NCBI GenBank assembly: GCA_051001975.1
Contig: JBPCMU010000020.1
Span: 1-64,000 of the forward strand
Origin: DATAEG01 sp051001975
Lineage (GTDB): Bacteria > Actinomycetota > Actinomycetes > Mycobacteriales > Jatrophihabitantaceae
DNA: 64,000 nt
Reading direction: 5' to 3'
Shown: in pieces, positions 24,073-33,102 of the stretch
How positions within the stretch are numbered: the stretch's first letter is position 1
How the letters are laid out: each line of letters starts with the position of its first letter
Position numbers and translations under genes: made by a program
The notes under the pieces: model-generated
Databases searched by the model: none
Told to the model about the DNA's origin: nothing
Seen by the model: the letters and a program-made list of their open reading frames with translations, nothing else

Positions 24073-26400
24073 CTAGTCCGGCACCGGGCCTAGGGCGGCG
24101 ACGGCGAGCCGGAGCACTTGGACCGCGCCGGCTTTGTCCAGCGGGGTGTTACCCGAGCCGCAGGTCGGTGACTGCACACAGGAGGGACAGCCCTCCAGAC
24201 ATTCGCAGCCGGCGATCGCGTCGCGGGTGGCGGCCAGCCAGTCGGCCATCACCTGATGGCCGCGCTCGGCGAACCCGGCGCCCCCGGGGTAGCCGTCGTA
24301 GACGAAGATCGTCGGCCGACCGGTGTCCGGGTGCATCGCGGTGGACACGCCCCCGATATCCCAGCGGTCGCAGGTCGCGAACAGCGGGAGCAGTGCGATC
24401 ACCGCGTGCTCGGCGGCATGTAACGCGCCGGCGACGTCGGCGTCGGGGAGGCCGACCTCGGCGAGCTCGGCGCTGTCGATGGTGAGCCACACCCCACGGG
24501 TGGCGAGCTGGCCAACCGGCAGGTTCAGCGGGGTCTCGTCGATGATCTCGCCGGTCGATCGACGGCGCCGCTGGTAGCCGACCACCTGGCTGCGCACCTC
24601 GACCTCACCGAAGTCGAGTGTGACCGGGCCGTGCACCGATCCGCGCTGTGAGCCGACCACCGCGACCTCGGTGAGCTCACGCGCCGCGGTCGTCCAGTCC
24701 GGGTCGTCGGCGCGCACCAGAGCGGCCCGGTCGGCGAGATCGAGCGCCTCTACGACGTAGGTACGGCCCAGGTGCAGGTACACCGCGCCGTCGTGCACCG
24801 TGCGCAACGCGGCGCCGAAGTCGACGGTGCCCAGCAGGGCGCCGGAGACCTTCTCCACGATCGCGATGGTGGCCCCGTCGCCGCCGCGGATGTCCGCCCG
24901 CGGTCGGTCATCGGAGGCCCAGTACCAACCGGCCGGTCGGCGGCGCAGCAGCCCCCGCGCGACCAGTTCGGCGAGCTGCGACTCTGCCGCCGGGCCGCCG
25001 AACAGCGGCAGGTCGGCTCGGGTGATCGGCAACTCCGCCGCGGCACAGCAGAGTTGCGGGCCGAGCACGTTCGGGTTACCCGGGTCGAACACAGTCGCCT
25101 CCAGCGGCCGGTCGAACACCCGCGCCGGGTGCTGCACCAGATAGGTGTCCAACGGGTCATCGCGGGCCACCAGCACGACCAACGACGGCTGTGCGGCACG
25201 CCCGGCCCGACCGGCTTGCTGCCACATCGAGGCCAGCGAGCCGGGATACCCGGCGATCACGACCGCGTCCAGGCCGGTGATGTCGATGCCCAGTTCCAAC
25301 GCGTTGGTGGCCGCGACCGCCCGCAGGAAACCGGAGCCGAGCGCCGACTCGATCGCCCTGCGCTCCTCGGGCAGGTAGCCGCCCCGGTAGGAGCTGACCC
25401 GGTCGGCGAGGTCGGGCCGGCCCTCCTCGACCAGGTGACGAGCGGCCTGCAGCGCGAGCGTTTCGGCCCCGCGCCGCGACCGGACGAAGGTGAGCACCCG
25501 GGCATCCGCGGCAACCAGTGCTGCGGTGATCGCGGCTGCCTCCGCACCGGCGGTACGGCGCACGGGCGCGCCCTGCTCGCCGCGCAAGGAGGTCAGGGTC
25601 GGTTCCCAGAGCGCGAAGGTCCGCTCGCCGTGCGGTGAATCGTCCGTGGACACCTCGACCACCGAACGGCCGATCAACCGGGCCGCCGACGTCGCCGGTC
25701 GCCAGGACGTCGCCGACGCGAGCACGAACGTCGGCGACGCGCCGTACGAGGCGCAGACCCGCTGCAGCCGGCGCAGCACGTGCGCGACGTGCGCACCGAA
25801 CAAGCCGCGATAGGTGTGGCACTCGTCCACCACGACGTACCGCAGCCGGCGCCAGAAAGACGCCCAGCGCCGGTGCCCGGGCAGCAGTCCGGCGTGCAGC
25901 ATGTCCGGGTTGGTCAACACCCAGTTGCCGTAGGAGCGCACCCAGTCGCGCTCCTCGTCCGGTGTGTCGCCGTCGAACGTCGCGGCTCGCAGGAACGGCA
26001 GGTGCAGCTCGCGTAGGCCGCGGAGCTGGTCGGCGGCCAGTGCCTTCGTCGGCGCCAGGTAGAGAACCCGGGCTCGGTCGTCGGCGTGCAATGCGCTGAG
26101 CGCCGGGAGCCCGAATGCGAGCGATTTGCCCGAGGCGGTTCCGGTCGCGATCGCGACGTCCAGCCCGTCGTGCGCGGCCTGTGCAGCCTGCACCTGATGC
26201 CGCCACGGCGATCCGATCCCGCTGCCGGAATATCCGGCGATGACCGCATCAGGCACCCAGTCCGGCCACGGTTCGCTGATCCCCTCGGTTGCCGGGATCC
26301 GGTGCAGATGGCGAAGCGGCGGCGGGTCGGCGTCGGCAGCGGCGGAGCGCAGCGCAGCGAGGAACGTCTCGGCACCTGGGCCGGATCCGCGATCGCTCAC
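24073..26400 (-). CDS. DEAD/DEAH-type helicase with DUF1998 domain (MrfA-like)
   Basis: A 775-residue SF2 helicase. N-terminal RecA domain: Walker A GTASGKS at 87-93, TKALAADQLR motif Ia, DECHTY motif II and SATSW motif III. C-terminal RecA domain: VLTFVRSRRGAE, ATNALELGIDI and QQAGRAGRA motif VI. The C-terminal DUF1998 region ends in a four-Cys metal cluster (CECLEGCPSC ... C). This is the architecture of MrfA/YprA, which in Bacillus repairs mitomycin damage (family knowledge). GTG start at 26400 is chosen; the frame is open further but enters the STAS gene's promoter. Divergent from the STAS gene. Confidence 0.9.
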   Translation of the reverse strand: MSDRGSGPGAETFLAALRSAAADADPPPLRHLHRIPATEGISEPWPDWVPDAVIAGYSGSGIGSPWRHQVQAAQAAHDGLDVAIATGTASGKSLAFGLPALSALHADDRARVLYLAPTKALAADQLRGLRELHLPFLRAATFDGDTPDEERDWVRSYGNWVLTNPDMLHAGLLPGHRRWASFWRRLRYVVVDECHTYRGLFGAHVAHVLRRLQRVCASYGASPTFVLASATSWRPATSAARLIGRSVVEVSTDDSPHGERTFALWEPTLTSLRGEQGAPVRRTAGAEAAAITAALVAADARVLTFVRSRRGAETLALQAARHLVEEGRPDLADRVSSYRGGYLPEERRAIESALGSGFLRAVAATNALELGIDITGLDAVVIAGYPGSLASMWQQAGRAGRAAQPSLVVLVARDDPLDTYLVQHPARVFDRPLEATVFDPGNPNVLGPQLCCAAAELPITRADLPLFGGPAAESQLAELVARGLLRRRPAGWYWASDDRPRADIRGGDGATIAIVEKVSGALLGTVDFGAALRTVHDGAVYLHLGRTYVVEALDLADRAALVRADDPDWTTAARELTEVAVVGSQRGSVHGPVTLDFGEVEVRSQVVGYQRRRRSTGEIIDETPLNLPVGQLATRGVWLTIDSAELAEVGLPDADVAGALHAAEHAVIALLPLFATCDRWDIGGVSTAMHPDTGRPTIFVYDGYPGGAGFAERGHQVMADWLAATRDAIAGCECLEGCPSCVQSPTCGSGNTPLDKAGAVQVLRLAVAALGPVPD

Positions 26401-26532
26401 CCGTCCGATTCTCCGGCGTCCGCCGACAGTTTCCGGAATCCGCGGTGTCGGCCCGCGATCGGCGAAGGGGCGACCCGGACCGCCCGCTATGGCACGATGA
26501 GCCTGCTGCCCCCCGATGTGCGAGGAGACCGC

Positions 26533-26886
26533 GTGAACCTCTCGTTGTCCACCGAATCCGCCGGCGACGTCCGGGTGCTCGATATCGAGGGTGAGGTCGA
26601 CGTCTACTCCGCGCCCGCGTTGCGCGAGCAGCTGACCGCGCTGGTGGACGACGGCACCCCGCACATCGTCGCCGACCTGACCAAGACGTCATTCATCGAT
26701 TCAACCGGTCTCGGCGTGCTGGTCGCCGGGCAGAACCACGCCGGCGAGGCAGGCGGCGCGCTGCGAGTGGTCTGTGCCCAGGAGCGGATCCTGAAGCTGT
26801 TCCGCATCACCGGCCTCGACGCCGTGCTGCAGATCTTCCCGAGCCGTGACGAGGCAGTTGCTGCCTCCGCGCCGTCCGCCAGCTGA
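26533..26886 (+). CDS. Anti-sigma factor antagonist (STAS domain)
   Basis: A 117-residue STAS protein of the SpoIIAA/RsbV/BldG type. The phosphorylation site is in FIDSTGLGVLV with Ser57 (or Thr58), and the N-terminal strand is VRVLDIEGEVDVYSAPALR. It binds an anti-sigma kinase when unphosphorylated and frees the sigma factor. No cognate kinase lies nearby. The GTG start is supported by a GAGGAG Shine-Dalgarno eight bases upstream; the longer frame to 26086 is an antisense shadow of the helicase, and an in-frame ATG at 26497 lacks that site. Confidence 0.9.
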   Translation: MNLSLSTESAGDVRVLDIEGEVDVYSAPALREQLTALVDDGTPHIVADLTKTSFIDSTGLGVLVAGQNHAGEAGGALRVVCAQERILKLFRITGLDAVLQIFPSRDEAVAASAPSAS

Positions 26887-26964
26887 GACCGGCCGATCCC
26901 GTAACCCCTTCCGGCCCGGCGTCGGCGCATCGCACGCGACATCGCCGAGTGCGGCGCGCCGCAT

Positions 26965-27011
26965 GGTGACGGTCACCCTCGGTGTGCCGGTGCCGCGGAG
27001 TCCTCTATAGT
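26965..27011 (+). promoter_or_regulatory. Candidate hppA promoter/operator
   Basis: In the 217-base gap before hppA, a perfect palindrome GGTGACGGTCACC (26965-26977) stands ~30 bases upstream of TATAGT (27006-27011), a plausible -10 hexamer. No clear -35 is seen. Promoter reading is tentative. Confidence 0.35.
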
Positions 27012-27103
27012 CCGACGACTGACACACCGCGTGGCTGCGCGTTCCCATTCCGGGTCTTGCCGGTCACGTATCGACTTATTCCTCGCTCGACAGGAGATCC
27101 TGC

Positions 27104-29422
27104 ATGCCTCGGCACGACGTGATCGCCGCGCCCGCTATCTCGGGTGGTGAGAGGGGCGTCGTCGTGGTCATCGGTTTGATCGCGATCGCCGCCCTCGTGT
27201 TCGCCTACTTCCTGGCGAAGGAGGTGCTCGCCGCTGACCAGGGGACACCCAAGATGCAGGAGATCGCGAAGGCTGTCCAGGAGGGTGCCGCCGCGTATCT
27301 CAACAGGCAGTTCCGCACGCTGGCCGCTTTCTCGGTGCTCGTCTTCATCCTGCTGCTGGTGCTGCCGGTCAACCACGGCGGATTCAGCGTGCAGCTCGGC
27401 CGAGCCATCTTCTTCATCGTCGGGGCGGTGTTCTCCGCGTCCGTCGGCTACGCCGGCATGACGATCGCGACCCGCGCCAACGTGCGCGTCGCGGCCGCTG
27501 CCCGGGGCGGCGGCCGGGAGCGCGGCTTCCACATCGCCTTCCGCACGGGCGGCTTCGTCGGCATGCTCACCGTCGGCCTCGGCCTGCTCGGTGCCAGCGT
27601 GGTGCTGTTCGCCTACAACCAGAACGCGCCGACCGTGCTCGAAGGCTTCGGCTTCGGCGGCGCCCTGCTGGCCATGTTCATGCGGGTCGGCGGTGGCATC
27701 TTCACCAAGGCCGCCGACGTCGGCGCGGACCTGGTCGGCAAGGTCGAGGCGGGCATCCCCGAGGACGACCCGCGCAACGCCGCGACGATCGCCGACAACG
27801 TTGGTGACAACGTCGGCGACTGCGCCGGTATGGCCGCCGACCTCTTCGAGTCCTACGCCGTGACGCTGGTTGCCGCGCTCATCCTCGGGCAGATCGCGTT
27901 CGGGGCGAAGGGGCTGCTGCTGCCGCTGATCATCGGCGCGATCGGCATCGTCAGCTCCGTGGTCGGCATCCTCACCACCAAGCTGCGCTCCGGCGACCGC
28001 AACGGTCTCGTCCCGATCAACCGTGGCTTCGTGATCTCGGCGGTCACCTCGCTGGTGCTGGTCGCGATCGCGGCCTTCACCTTCCTGCCGAGCAACTTCA
28101 ACAAGCTCGACGGCCACCAGCCCGGCGCCACCGGCAACCCGGCGCTGATCGCCATTGCTGCGGTCGCCATTGGCATCGTGCTCGCCGTGGTCATCCAGCA
28201 GCTGACCGGCTACTTCACCGATACGGTGCGCCGCCCGGTCAAGGATGTCGCGGACACCTCGCTCACCGGCGCGGCCACCGTCATCCTGGCCGGCATCTCG
28301 CTCGGCCTCGAGTCCGCCGTCTACTCCGCGCTCCTCATCGCCGCGGCCGTTTTCGGCGCGTTCCTGCTCGGCGGCGGCACAGTGACCGTCGCGCTCTACG
28401 CAGTCGCGCTCGCCGGTTGCGGTCTGCTCACGACTGCCGGCGTCATCGTCTCGATGGATACCTTCGGCCCGGTCAGCGACAACGCCCAGGGCATCGCCGA
28501 GATGTCCGGCGACATCGACGAGCAGGGCGCGCGGGTGCTGACCGACCTCGACGCGGTCGGCAACACCACCAAGGCGATCACCAAGGGCATCGCCATCGCC
28601 ACCGCCGTGCTCGCGGCAACAGCGCTGTTCGGCTCGTTCAACCAGGCCGTCCAGGACGCGTCTGCGCCGTACCTCGACAAGCTGGAAACTTCCAGCCTGC
28701 TGATGAAGCAGTCGTTCAGCCTGGACCTGTCCTCGCCGAACAACCTCGTCGGCGTCATCGTCGGCGCGGCCGTGGTGTTCTTCTTCAGCGGCCTGGCGAT
28801 CAGTGCGGTCGGCCGGGCGGCCGGGCGGGTGGTGTACGAGGTGCGCGAGCAGTTCCGCACCAAGCCCGGGATCATGGACTTCACCGAGAAGCCCGACTAC
28901 AGCCGCGTGGTCGACATCTGCACCAAGGACTCGCTGCGTGAGCTGGCCACACCCGGCCTGCTCGCGCTGTTCGCGCCGATCAGCATAGGCTTCGTGCTGG
29001 GTATTGGCCCGCTGGCCGGCTACCTCGCCGGCGCGATCGGTGCCGGCGTCTTGATGGCGATCTTCCTGGCCAACTCCGGTGGAGCCTGGGACAACGCGAA
29101 GAAGATGGTCGAGGACGGCATCCACGGCGGCAAGGGCAGCGACGCCCACGCCGCCACCGTCATCGGTGACACCGTCGGTGACCCGTTCAAGGACACCGCC
29201 GGCCCGGCAATCAACCCGCTGATCAAGGTGATGAACCTGGTCGCCGTGCTGGTGGCTCCGGCCGTGGTGAAGCTGACGCTCGGCGAGCACGCTTCGCTGG
29301 GTATCCGGCTGCTGATCGGCATCGTTTCGTTCGCGATCATCGCCGCTGCGGTGATCGTGTCGAAGCGTCGCCGGGTGTCGATGGGCGACCCGGCGCCGGC
29401 CACCGAGGCGCCCGCCGTCTAG
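27104..29422 (+). CDS. hppA: K+-insensitive H+-translocating pyrophosphatase
   Basis: A 772-residue membrane pump that couples hydrolysis of pyrophosphate to proton export. About 16 membrane segments can be followed. The PPi/Mg site lies in DVGADLVGKVEAGI followed by a run rich in Asp (EDDPRN, DNVGDN, DCAGM) near residues 205-245, with a matching acidic stretch near the end (GSDAHAATVIGDTVGDPFKD). The segment GNTTKAITKG has Lys490 and Thr493 at the positions that distinguish K+-independent (Lys/Thr) from K+-dependent (Ala/Gly or Ala) enzymes. Good Shine-Dalgarno (AGGAG) before the ATG. A strong hairpin follows the stop. Confidence 0.96.
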   Translation: MPRHDVIAAPAISGGERGVVVVIGLIAIAALVFAYFLAKEVLAADQGTPKMQEIAKAVQEGAAAYLNRQFRTLAAFSVLVFILLLVLPVNHGGFSVQLGRAIFFIVGAVFSASVGYAGMTIATRANVRVAAAARGGGRERGFHIAFRTGGFVGMLTVGLGLLGASVVLFAYNQNAPTVLEGFGFGGALLAMFMRVGGGIFTKAADVGADLVGKVEAGIPEDDPRNAATIADNVGDNVGDCAGMAADLFESYAVTLVAALILGQIAFGAKGLLLPLIIGAIGIVSSVVGILTTKLRSGDRNGLVPINRGFVISAVTSLVLVAIAAFTFLPSNFNKLDGHQPGATGNPALIAIAAVAIGIVLAVVIQQLTGYFTDTVRRPVKDVADTSLTGAATVILAGISLGLESAVYSALLIAAAVFGAFLLGGGTVTVALYAVALAGCGLLTTAGVIVSMDTFGPVSDNAQGIAEMSGDIDEQGARVLTDLDAVGNTTKAITKGIAIATAVLAATALFGSFNQAVQDASAPYLDKLETSSLLMKQSFSLDLSSPNNLVGVIVGAAVVFFFSGLAISAVGRAAGRVVYEVREQFRTKPGIMDFTEKPDYSRVVDICTKDSLRELATPGLLALFAPISIGFVLGIGPLAGYLAGAIGAGVLMAIFLANSGGAWDNAKKMVEDGIHGGKGSDAHAATVIGDTVGDPFKDTAGPAINPLIKVMNLVAVLVAPAVVKLTLGEHASLGIRLLIGIVSFAIIAAAVIVSKRRRVSMGDPAPATEAPAV

Positions 29423-29436
29423 TTGCACCGATTTCC

Positions 29437-29477
29437 CCGATGGGGACGTACCGCGTCACGCGGTGCGTCCCCATCGG
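29437..29477. terminator. Long hairpin after hppA
   Basis: Nineteen-base arms (29437-29455 and 29459-29477; CCGATGGGGACG... paired with ...CGTCCCCATCGG), one G/U wobble, three-base loop TCA. No T-run follows, as is common for high-GC actinobacterial terminators. It sits 14 bases after the hppA stop. Confidence 0.8.
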
Positions 29478-29505
29478 CGTCTTCGGCATCTGACAGGGTG
29501 GCGCC

Positions 29506-30069
29506 GTGCAGTTCTCCCTCTTCGGTGCCGAGTCGGCACTGCCCGACCGCGCCGACCTCGACGGGCTGCTGCTGGCCGGTGCGCAATGGGTGCGCGACGC
29601 CGGCCGGGCCAGGCTGTCGGTGCTTGTCGAGCCGGGCTGGCGGGAGGAGGCACTGCGCGCCGAACTGGAGGCACGCGCGCTGCCCGGCGAGGTGGCGGAC
29701 GCGGAGGGTGGTCAACGCGTGGTGCGTACCGAGTTCCGTGACGACCTGCTGCCGGCCGCGAAGCGGTGGACCCGCGGCGCCGGGTTGGCCGCGCCCACCG
29801 ACCTGACCCTCAGCTCCGGTGGCCTGCGGCTGTGGGCTCTGGCGTCCGGCGCGCCGGACAAGCACGGCGGGTATCTGCTCGGCACCCGCGACCCGGACAC
29901 GCCGCTGCATCGACGCGCCGGTGCTCAGCTCGCCTCGCTGGGGATTGCCGCGATCAGTATCACCAGGCCCCGTCCGGGCTGGCGAGTCGTAGGTCAGCGC
30001 CGAGTGCGCCGGCTGGCCGAGCTGGTCGGGGACCGTCCCGCCGGGGCGGGCCTCACCTGGCCCTTCTAG
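29506..30069 (+). CDS. Conserved actinobacterial hypothetical protein
   Basis: A 187-residue protein with GTG start, between hppA and topA. I do not recognise a named domain, though a protein starting MQFSLFGAE in this location is common in actinomycetes. Visible features: an N-terminal LFGAESALPD segment, a helical region rich in Glu/Ala/Arg, a central RTEFRDDLLPAAKRWTRGAG, then a beta-rich part (LRLWALASGAPDKHGGYLLG), and a C-terminal WRVVGQRRVRRLAELVGD ending in TWPF. No signal peptide or membrane segment. Cytoplasmic, function unknown. It lies beyond the hppA hairpin and is likely to have its own promoter. Confidence 0.75.
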   Translation: MQFSLFGAESALPDRADLDGLLLAGAQWVRDAGRARLSVLVEPGWREEALRAELEARALPGEVADAEGGQRVVRTEFRDDLLPAAKRWTRGAGLAAPTDLTLSSGGLRLWALASGAPDKHGGYLLGTRDPDTPLHRRAGAQLASLGIAAISITRPRPGWRVVGQRRVRRLAELVGDRPAGAGLTWPF

Positions 30070-30120
30070 GTCTGCCCCGCCGTAGGTTCCGCTCAGCCCC
30101 GCCCCACTCCCGCCTCACTG

Positions 30121-30190
30121 TTGAGTGGTGCGAAAGGACATTGAGTGGTGCGAAATATCGCACCACTCAACCCGTTGGCGCATCACTCGA
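30121..30190. promoter_or_regulatory. Symmetric four-copy 12-mer (TTGAGTGGTGCG) upstream of topA
   Basis: Copies on the plus strand at 30121-30132 and 30141-30152 and on the minus strand at 30159-30170 and 30179-30190 (the last with two mismatches). Same-strand copies are exactly 20 bases apart, and the whole 70-base array is mirror-symmetric about 30155.5. The inner pair forms a perfect 13-base inverted repeat around AATA. Spacer sequences are not conserved between halves, which favours four protein-binding sites over a simple duplication. It lies ~134 bases before the topA start. Confidence 0.75.
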
Positions 30191-30323
30191 CACGGTTGGT
30201 GGGGGAGGTCGCACAGACGGCCGGTTCAGCTGCCGGTGGCTAACGTGAGGTACGGTTCCGCGCCGCGGGCCATTCGTCGTCGGGCGAGCACGGGCCAGGC
30301 AGGTCCATGAGACAGGAGTAGAC

Positions 30324-33086
30324 GTGGCGGGCAAGTCGTCCAGTGGCGGCAAGCTGGTGATCGTCGAGTCGCCGGCCAAGGCCAAGACTATCGGCGGTTA
30401 CCTGGGTGCCGGGTACGTCGTGGAGTCGTCGATCGGCCACATCCGCGACCTCCCACGCAACGCCGCGGACGTCCCGGCCAAGTACAAGGGTGAGTCGTGG
30501 GCGCGCCTGGGCGTGGACACCGAGCACGAGTTCGAACCGCTCTACGTCGTGAGCCCGGACCGCCGGCAGCAGGTGAACAAGCTCAAGGCGCTGATCAAGA
30601 ACGCCGACGAGCTATACCTCGCGACGGACGAGGACCGCGAGGGCGAAGCGATCGCATGGCACCTGGTGCAGACGCTCAGCCCGAACATCCCGGTGGGCCG
30701 GATGGTCTTCCACGAGATCACCCCCGAGGCGATCCAGCGTGCCGTGGACTCGCCGCGGGAGATCGACGCGGCGCTGGTCGACGCCCAGGAGACCCGCCGC
30801 ATCCTGGACCGGCTGTACGGCTACGAGGTCAGTCCGGTGCTCTGGAAGAAGGTGCTGCCGCGGCTGTCCGCCGGCCGGGTGCAGTCAGTCGCCACCCGGA
30901 TGGTCGTCGAGCGGGAACGCGCCCGCATGCGATTCCGCATCGCCGATTACTGGGATGTCGAAGGCAGGTTTGCGGTCACCGAGGGGAGCTTGCGACCCGA
31001 GCATGGCACCGACAAGGCAGAGGTCCAGAAGGACTTCACCGCGACGTTGGTCGCCGTCGACGACGTGCGGATCGCCACGGGCAAGGACTTCGCCGCGGAG
31101 ACCGGGAAAGCCACCGCCGACGTGCTGCACCTCGACGAGTCCGGTGCCCGGGGCCTGGCGGCCCGTCTGGACGGCCGCGACTTCGCCGTCAGCCGGGTCG
31201 AGGAGAAGCCCTACCGGCGCCGCCCCTACCCGCCGTTCATGACGTCCACCCTGCAGCAGGAGGGCGGCCGCAAGTTCCGCTGGTCCTCGGCGGTGACGAT
31301 GCGTATCGCGCAGCGGCTGTACGAGAACGGCTACATCACCTATATGCGAACCGACTCGACGAACCTGTCGCAGACCGCGCTGACCGCGGCCCGCACCCAG
31401 GCTCGCGAGCTCTACGGTGACGCATTCGTGCCGGCCGAGCCGCGCACCTACTCCCGCAAGGTGAAGAACGCGCAAGAGGCGCACGAGGCGATCCGCCCGG
31501 CCGGCGACGTCTTCCGCACCCCGGGCGAACTGGCGCCGGCATTGTCCCGCGAGGAGTTCCGGCTCTACGAGCTGATCTGGCAGCGCACCCTCGCCTCCCA
31601 GATGGCCGACGCGGTCGGCACCACTATCTCGGTCCGGCTCACCGGCGAGTCCTCGTCGGGGGAGTCTGCCGTGTTCGCCACGTCCGGTCGCACGATCACC
31701 TTCCCGGGCTTCCTGCGCGCCTACGTGGAGGACACCGACGAGGAGGACGGCAAGGCCGGCCGCGACGACAGCGAGAAGCGGCTGCCGCAGCTGACTACCG
31801 GGCAGGCTCTCGATGCGCACGGCTTCGAGGCCGAGGGGCACAGCACGCAGCCACCCGCCCGCTATACCGAGGCATCACTGGTCAAGGCGATGGAGGAGCT
31901 AGGCATCGGCCGGCCGTCCACCTATGCCTCGATCATGCAGACCGTCCAGGACCGTGGCTACGTCTGGAAGAAGGGCAGCGCCCTGGTCCCGTCGTGGATC
32001 GCGTTTGCCGTCACCGGGCTGCTGGAGTCGTACTTCGCCCGGTTGGTCGACTACGGCTTCACCGCCAGCGTCGAGAACGACCTCGACTCGATCGCGGCCG
32101 GAGCGACCCGCAGAGTCGACTGGCTGCACCGGTTCTACTTCGGCTCAGACGACCCGTCGCACGGGGATCCGCAGCGGATCTCCTCGCAGGGCGGTCTGAA
32201 GCACCTCATCGAGTCACGGCTGGAGGAGATCGACGCGCGCGGTGTGAACTCGATCGCGCTGGGCGCCGATCACGATGACGTCGTCGTGCGAGTGGGTCGC
32301 TACGGCCCGTACCTGCAAAAGGGCGGCCCCGAGTCGACCGAGCGGGCGTCGCTGCCCGAAGACCTGGCTCCGGACGAGCTGACGCCGGAGAAGGTTGCAG
32401 AGCTGCTGGCCGCCCCGTCCGGCGACCGGGAGATCGGGATCGACCCGGAGACAGGGCGGGAGATCACCGTGAAGTCCGGGCGGTACGGCCCCTACGTGAC
32501 CGATGGTGAGCGCACCGCATCACTGTTCGCGTCGATGTCGGTGGACACCGTCACGCTCGAAGAGGCACAGCGCCTGCTGCAATTGCCCCGCGAGGTCGGC
32601 AAGGACGCCGAGGGGGTTGAGATCACCGCGCAGAACGGCCGCTACGGCCCGTATATCAAGCGCGGCACCGACTCGCGATCGCTGGAGAGCGAGGAGTCGC
32701 TGTTCAGCGTGACGCTAGACGAGTCGCTGGCGTTGCTGGCCCTGCCCAAGACGCGGGGCCGCCGCGCCGCTGCCGCACCACCGCTGCGCGAGCTGGGTGA
32801 GGACCCGGTGTCGAAGCAGAAGATGGTCATCAAGGACGGCCGGTTCGGCCCGTACGTCACCGATGGCGAGACGAACGCGTCGTTGCGTACTGCCGACTCC
32901 GTGGAGGAGATCACCGACGAGCGTGCCTCGGAGTTGCTGGCCGACCGCCGCGCCCGCGGGCCGGCCAAGCGACCTGCGAAGCGCGCTGCGAAGAAGGCGC
33001 CCGCCAAGAAAGTCGGCGCCAAGAAAGCCGCAGCGAAGAAGGCTGCGCCGAAGAAGGCTGCGCCGAAGAAGGCGACCACGCGCTGA
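30324..33086 (+). CDS. topA: DNA topoisomerase I
   Basis: A 920-residue type IA topoisomerase that relaxes negative supercoils. The Toprim domain begins LVIVESPAKAKTIGGYLG and includes ATDEDREGEAIAWHL (acidic triad). The catalytic tyrosine is Tyr340 in ITYMRTDST. As usual in actinobacteria there are no zinc fingers; instead four C-terminal repeats each show a GRYGPY core (RVGRYGPYLQ, SGRYGPYVTDG, NGRYGPYIKRG, DGRFGPYVTDG). A ~45-residue lysine/alanine tail (AKKAPAKK-type units) follows, which in relatives improves DNA grip and processivity. GTG start with CAGGAG seven bases upstream. Confidence 0.97.
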   Translation: MAGKSSSGGKLVIVESPAKAKTIGGYLGAGYVVESSIGHIRDLPRNAADVPAKYKGESWARLGVDTEHEFEPLYVVSPDRRQQVNKLKALIKNADELYLATDEDREGEAIAWHLVQTLSPNIPVGRMVFHEITPEAIQRAVDSPREIDAALVDAQETRRILDRLYGYEVSPVLWKKVLPRLSAGRVQSVATRMVVERERARMRFRIADYWDVEGRFAVTEGSLRPEHGTDKAEVQKDFTATLVAVDDVRIATGKDFAAETGKATADVLHLDESGARGLAARLDGRDFAVSRVEEKPYRRRPYPPFMTSTLQQEGGRKFRWSSAVTMRIAQRLYENGYITYMRTDSTNLSQTALTAARTQARELYGDAFVPAEPRTYSRKVKNAQEAHEAIRPAGDVFRTPGELAPALSREEFRLYELIWQRTLASQMADAVGTTISVRLTGESSSGESAVFATSGRTITFPGFLRAYVEDTDEEDGKAGRDDSEKRLPQLTTGQALDAHGFEAEGHSTQPPARYTEASLVKAMEELGIGRPSTYASIMQTVQDRGYVWKKGSALVPSWIAFAVTGLLESYFARLVDYGFTASVENDLDSIAAGATRRVDWLHRFYFGSDDPSHGDPQRISSQGGLKHLIESRLEEIDARGVNSIALGADHDDVVVRVGRYGPYLQKGGPESTERASLPEDLAPDELTPEKVAELLAAPSGDREIGIDPETGREITVKSGRYGPYVTDGERTASLFASMSVDTVTLEEAQRLLQLPREVGKDAEGVEITAQNGRYGPYIKRGTDSRSLESEESLFSVTLDESLALLALPKTRGRRAAAAPPLRELGEDPVSKQKMVIKDGRFGPYVTDGETNASLRTADSVEEITDERASELLADRRARGPAKRPAKRAAKKAPAKKVGAKKAAAKKAAPKKAAPKKATTR

Positions 33087-33102
33087 CCGCACGCACGGTC
33101 AG
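33083..33102. terminator. Short hairpin between topA and the convergent MarR gene
   Basis: CTGACCG and CGGTCAG (seven-base arms, six-base loop) span the topA stop and the end of the convergent regulator gene, so the hairpin may end both transcripts. No T-run. Confidence 0.45.

Noticed and set aside
26086..26532. 149-residue N-terminal extension of the STAS protein
   Set aside because: It runs antisense to the helicase start; the GTG at 26533 has a good Shine-Dalgarno sequence and gives the family length.
27005..29428. 807-residue antisense frame opposite hppA
   Set aside because: A GC-bias shadow: long stop-free antisense frames are expected opposite GC-rich genes. Its His/Asp/Arg-rich composition is not protein-like, while the sense strand is clearly hppA.
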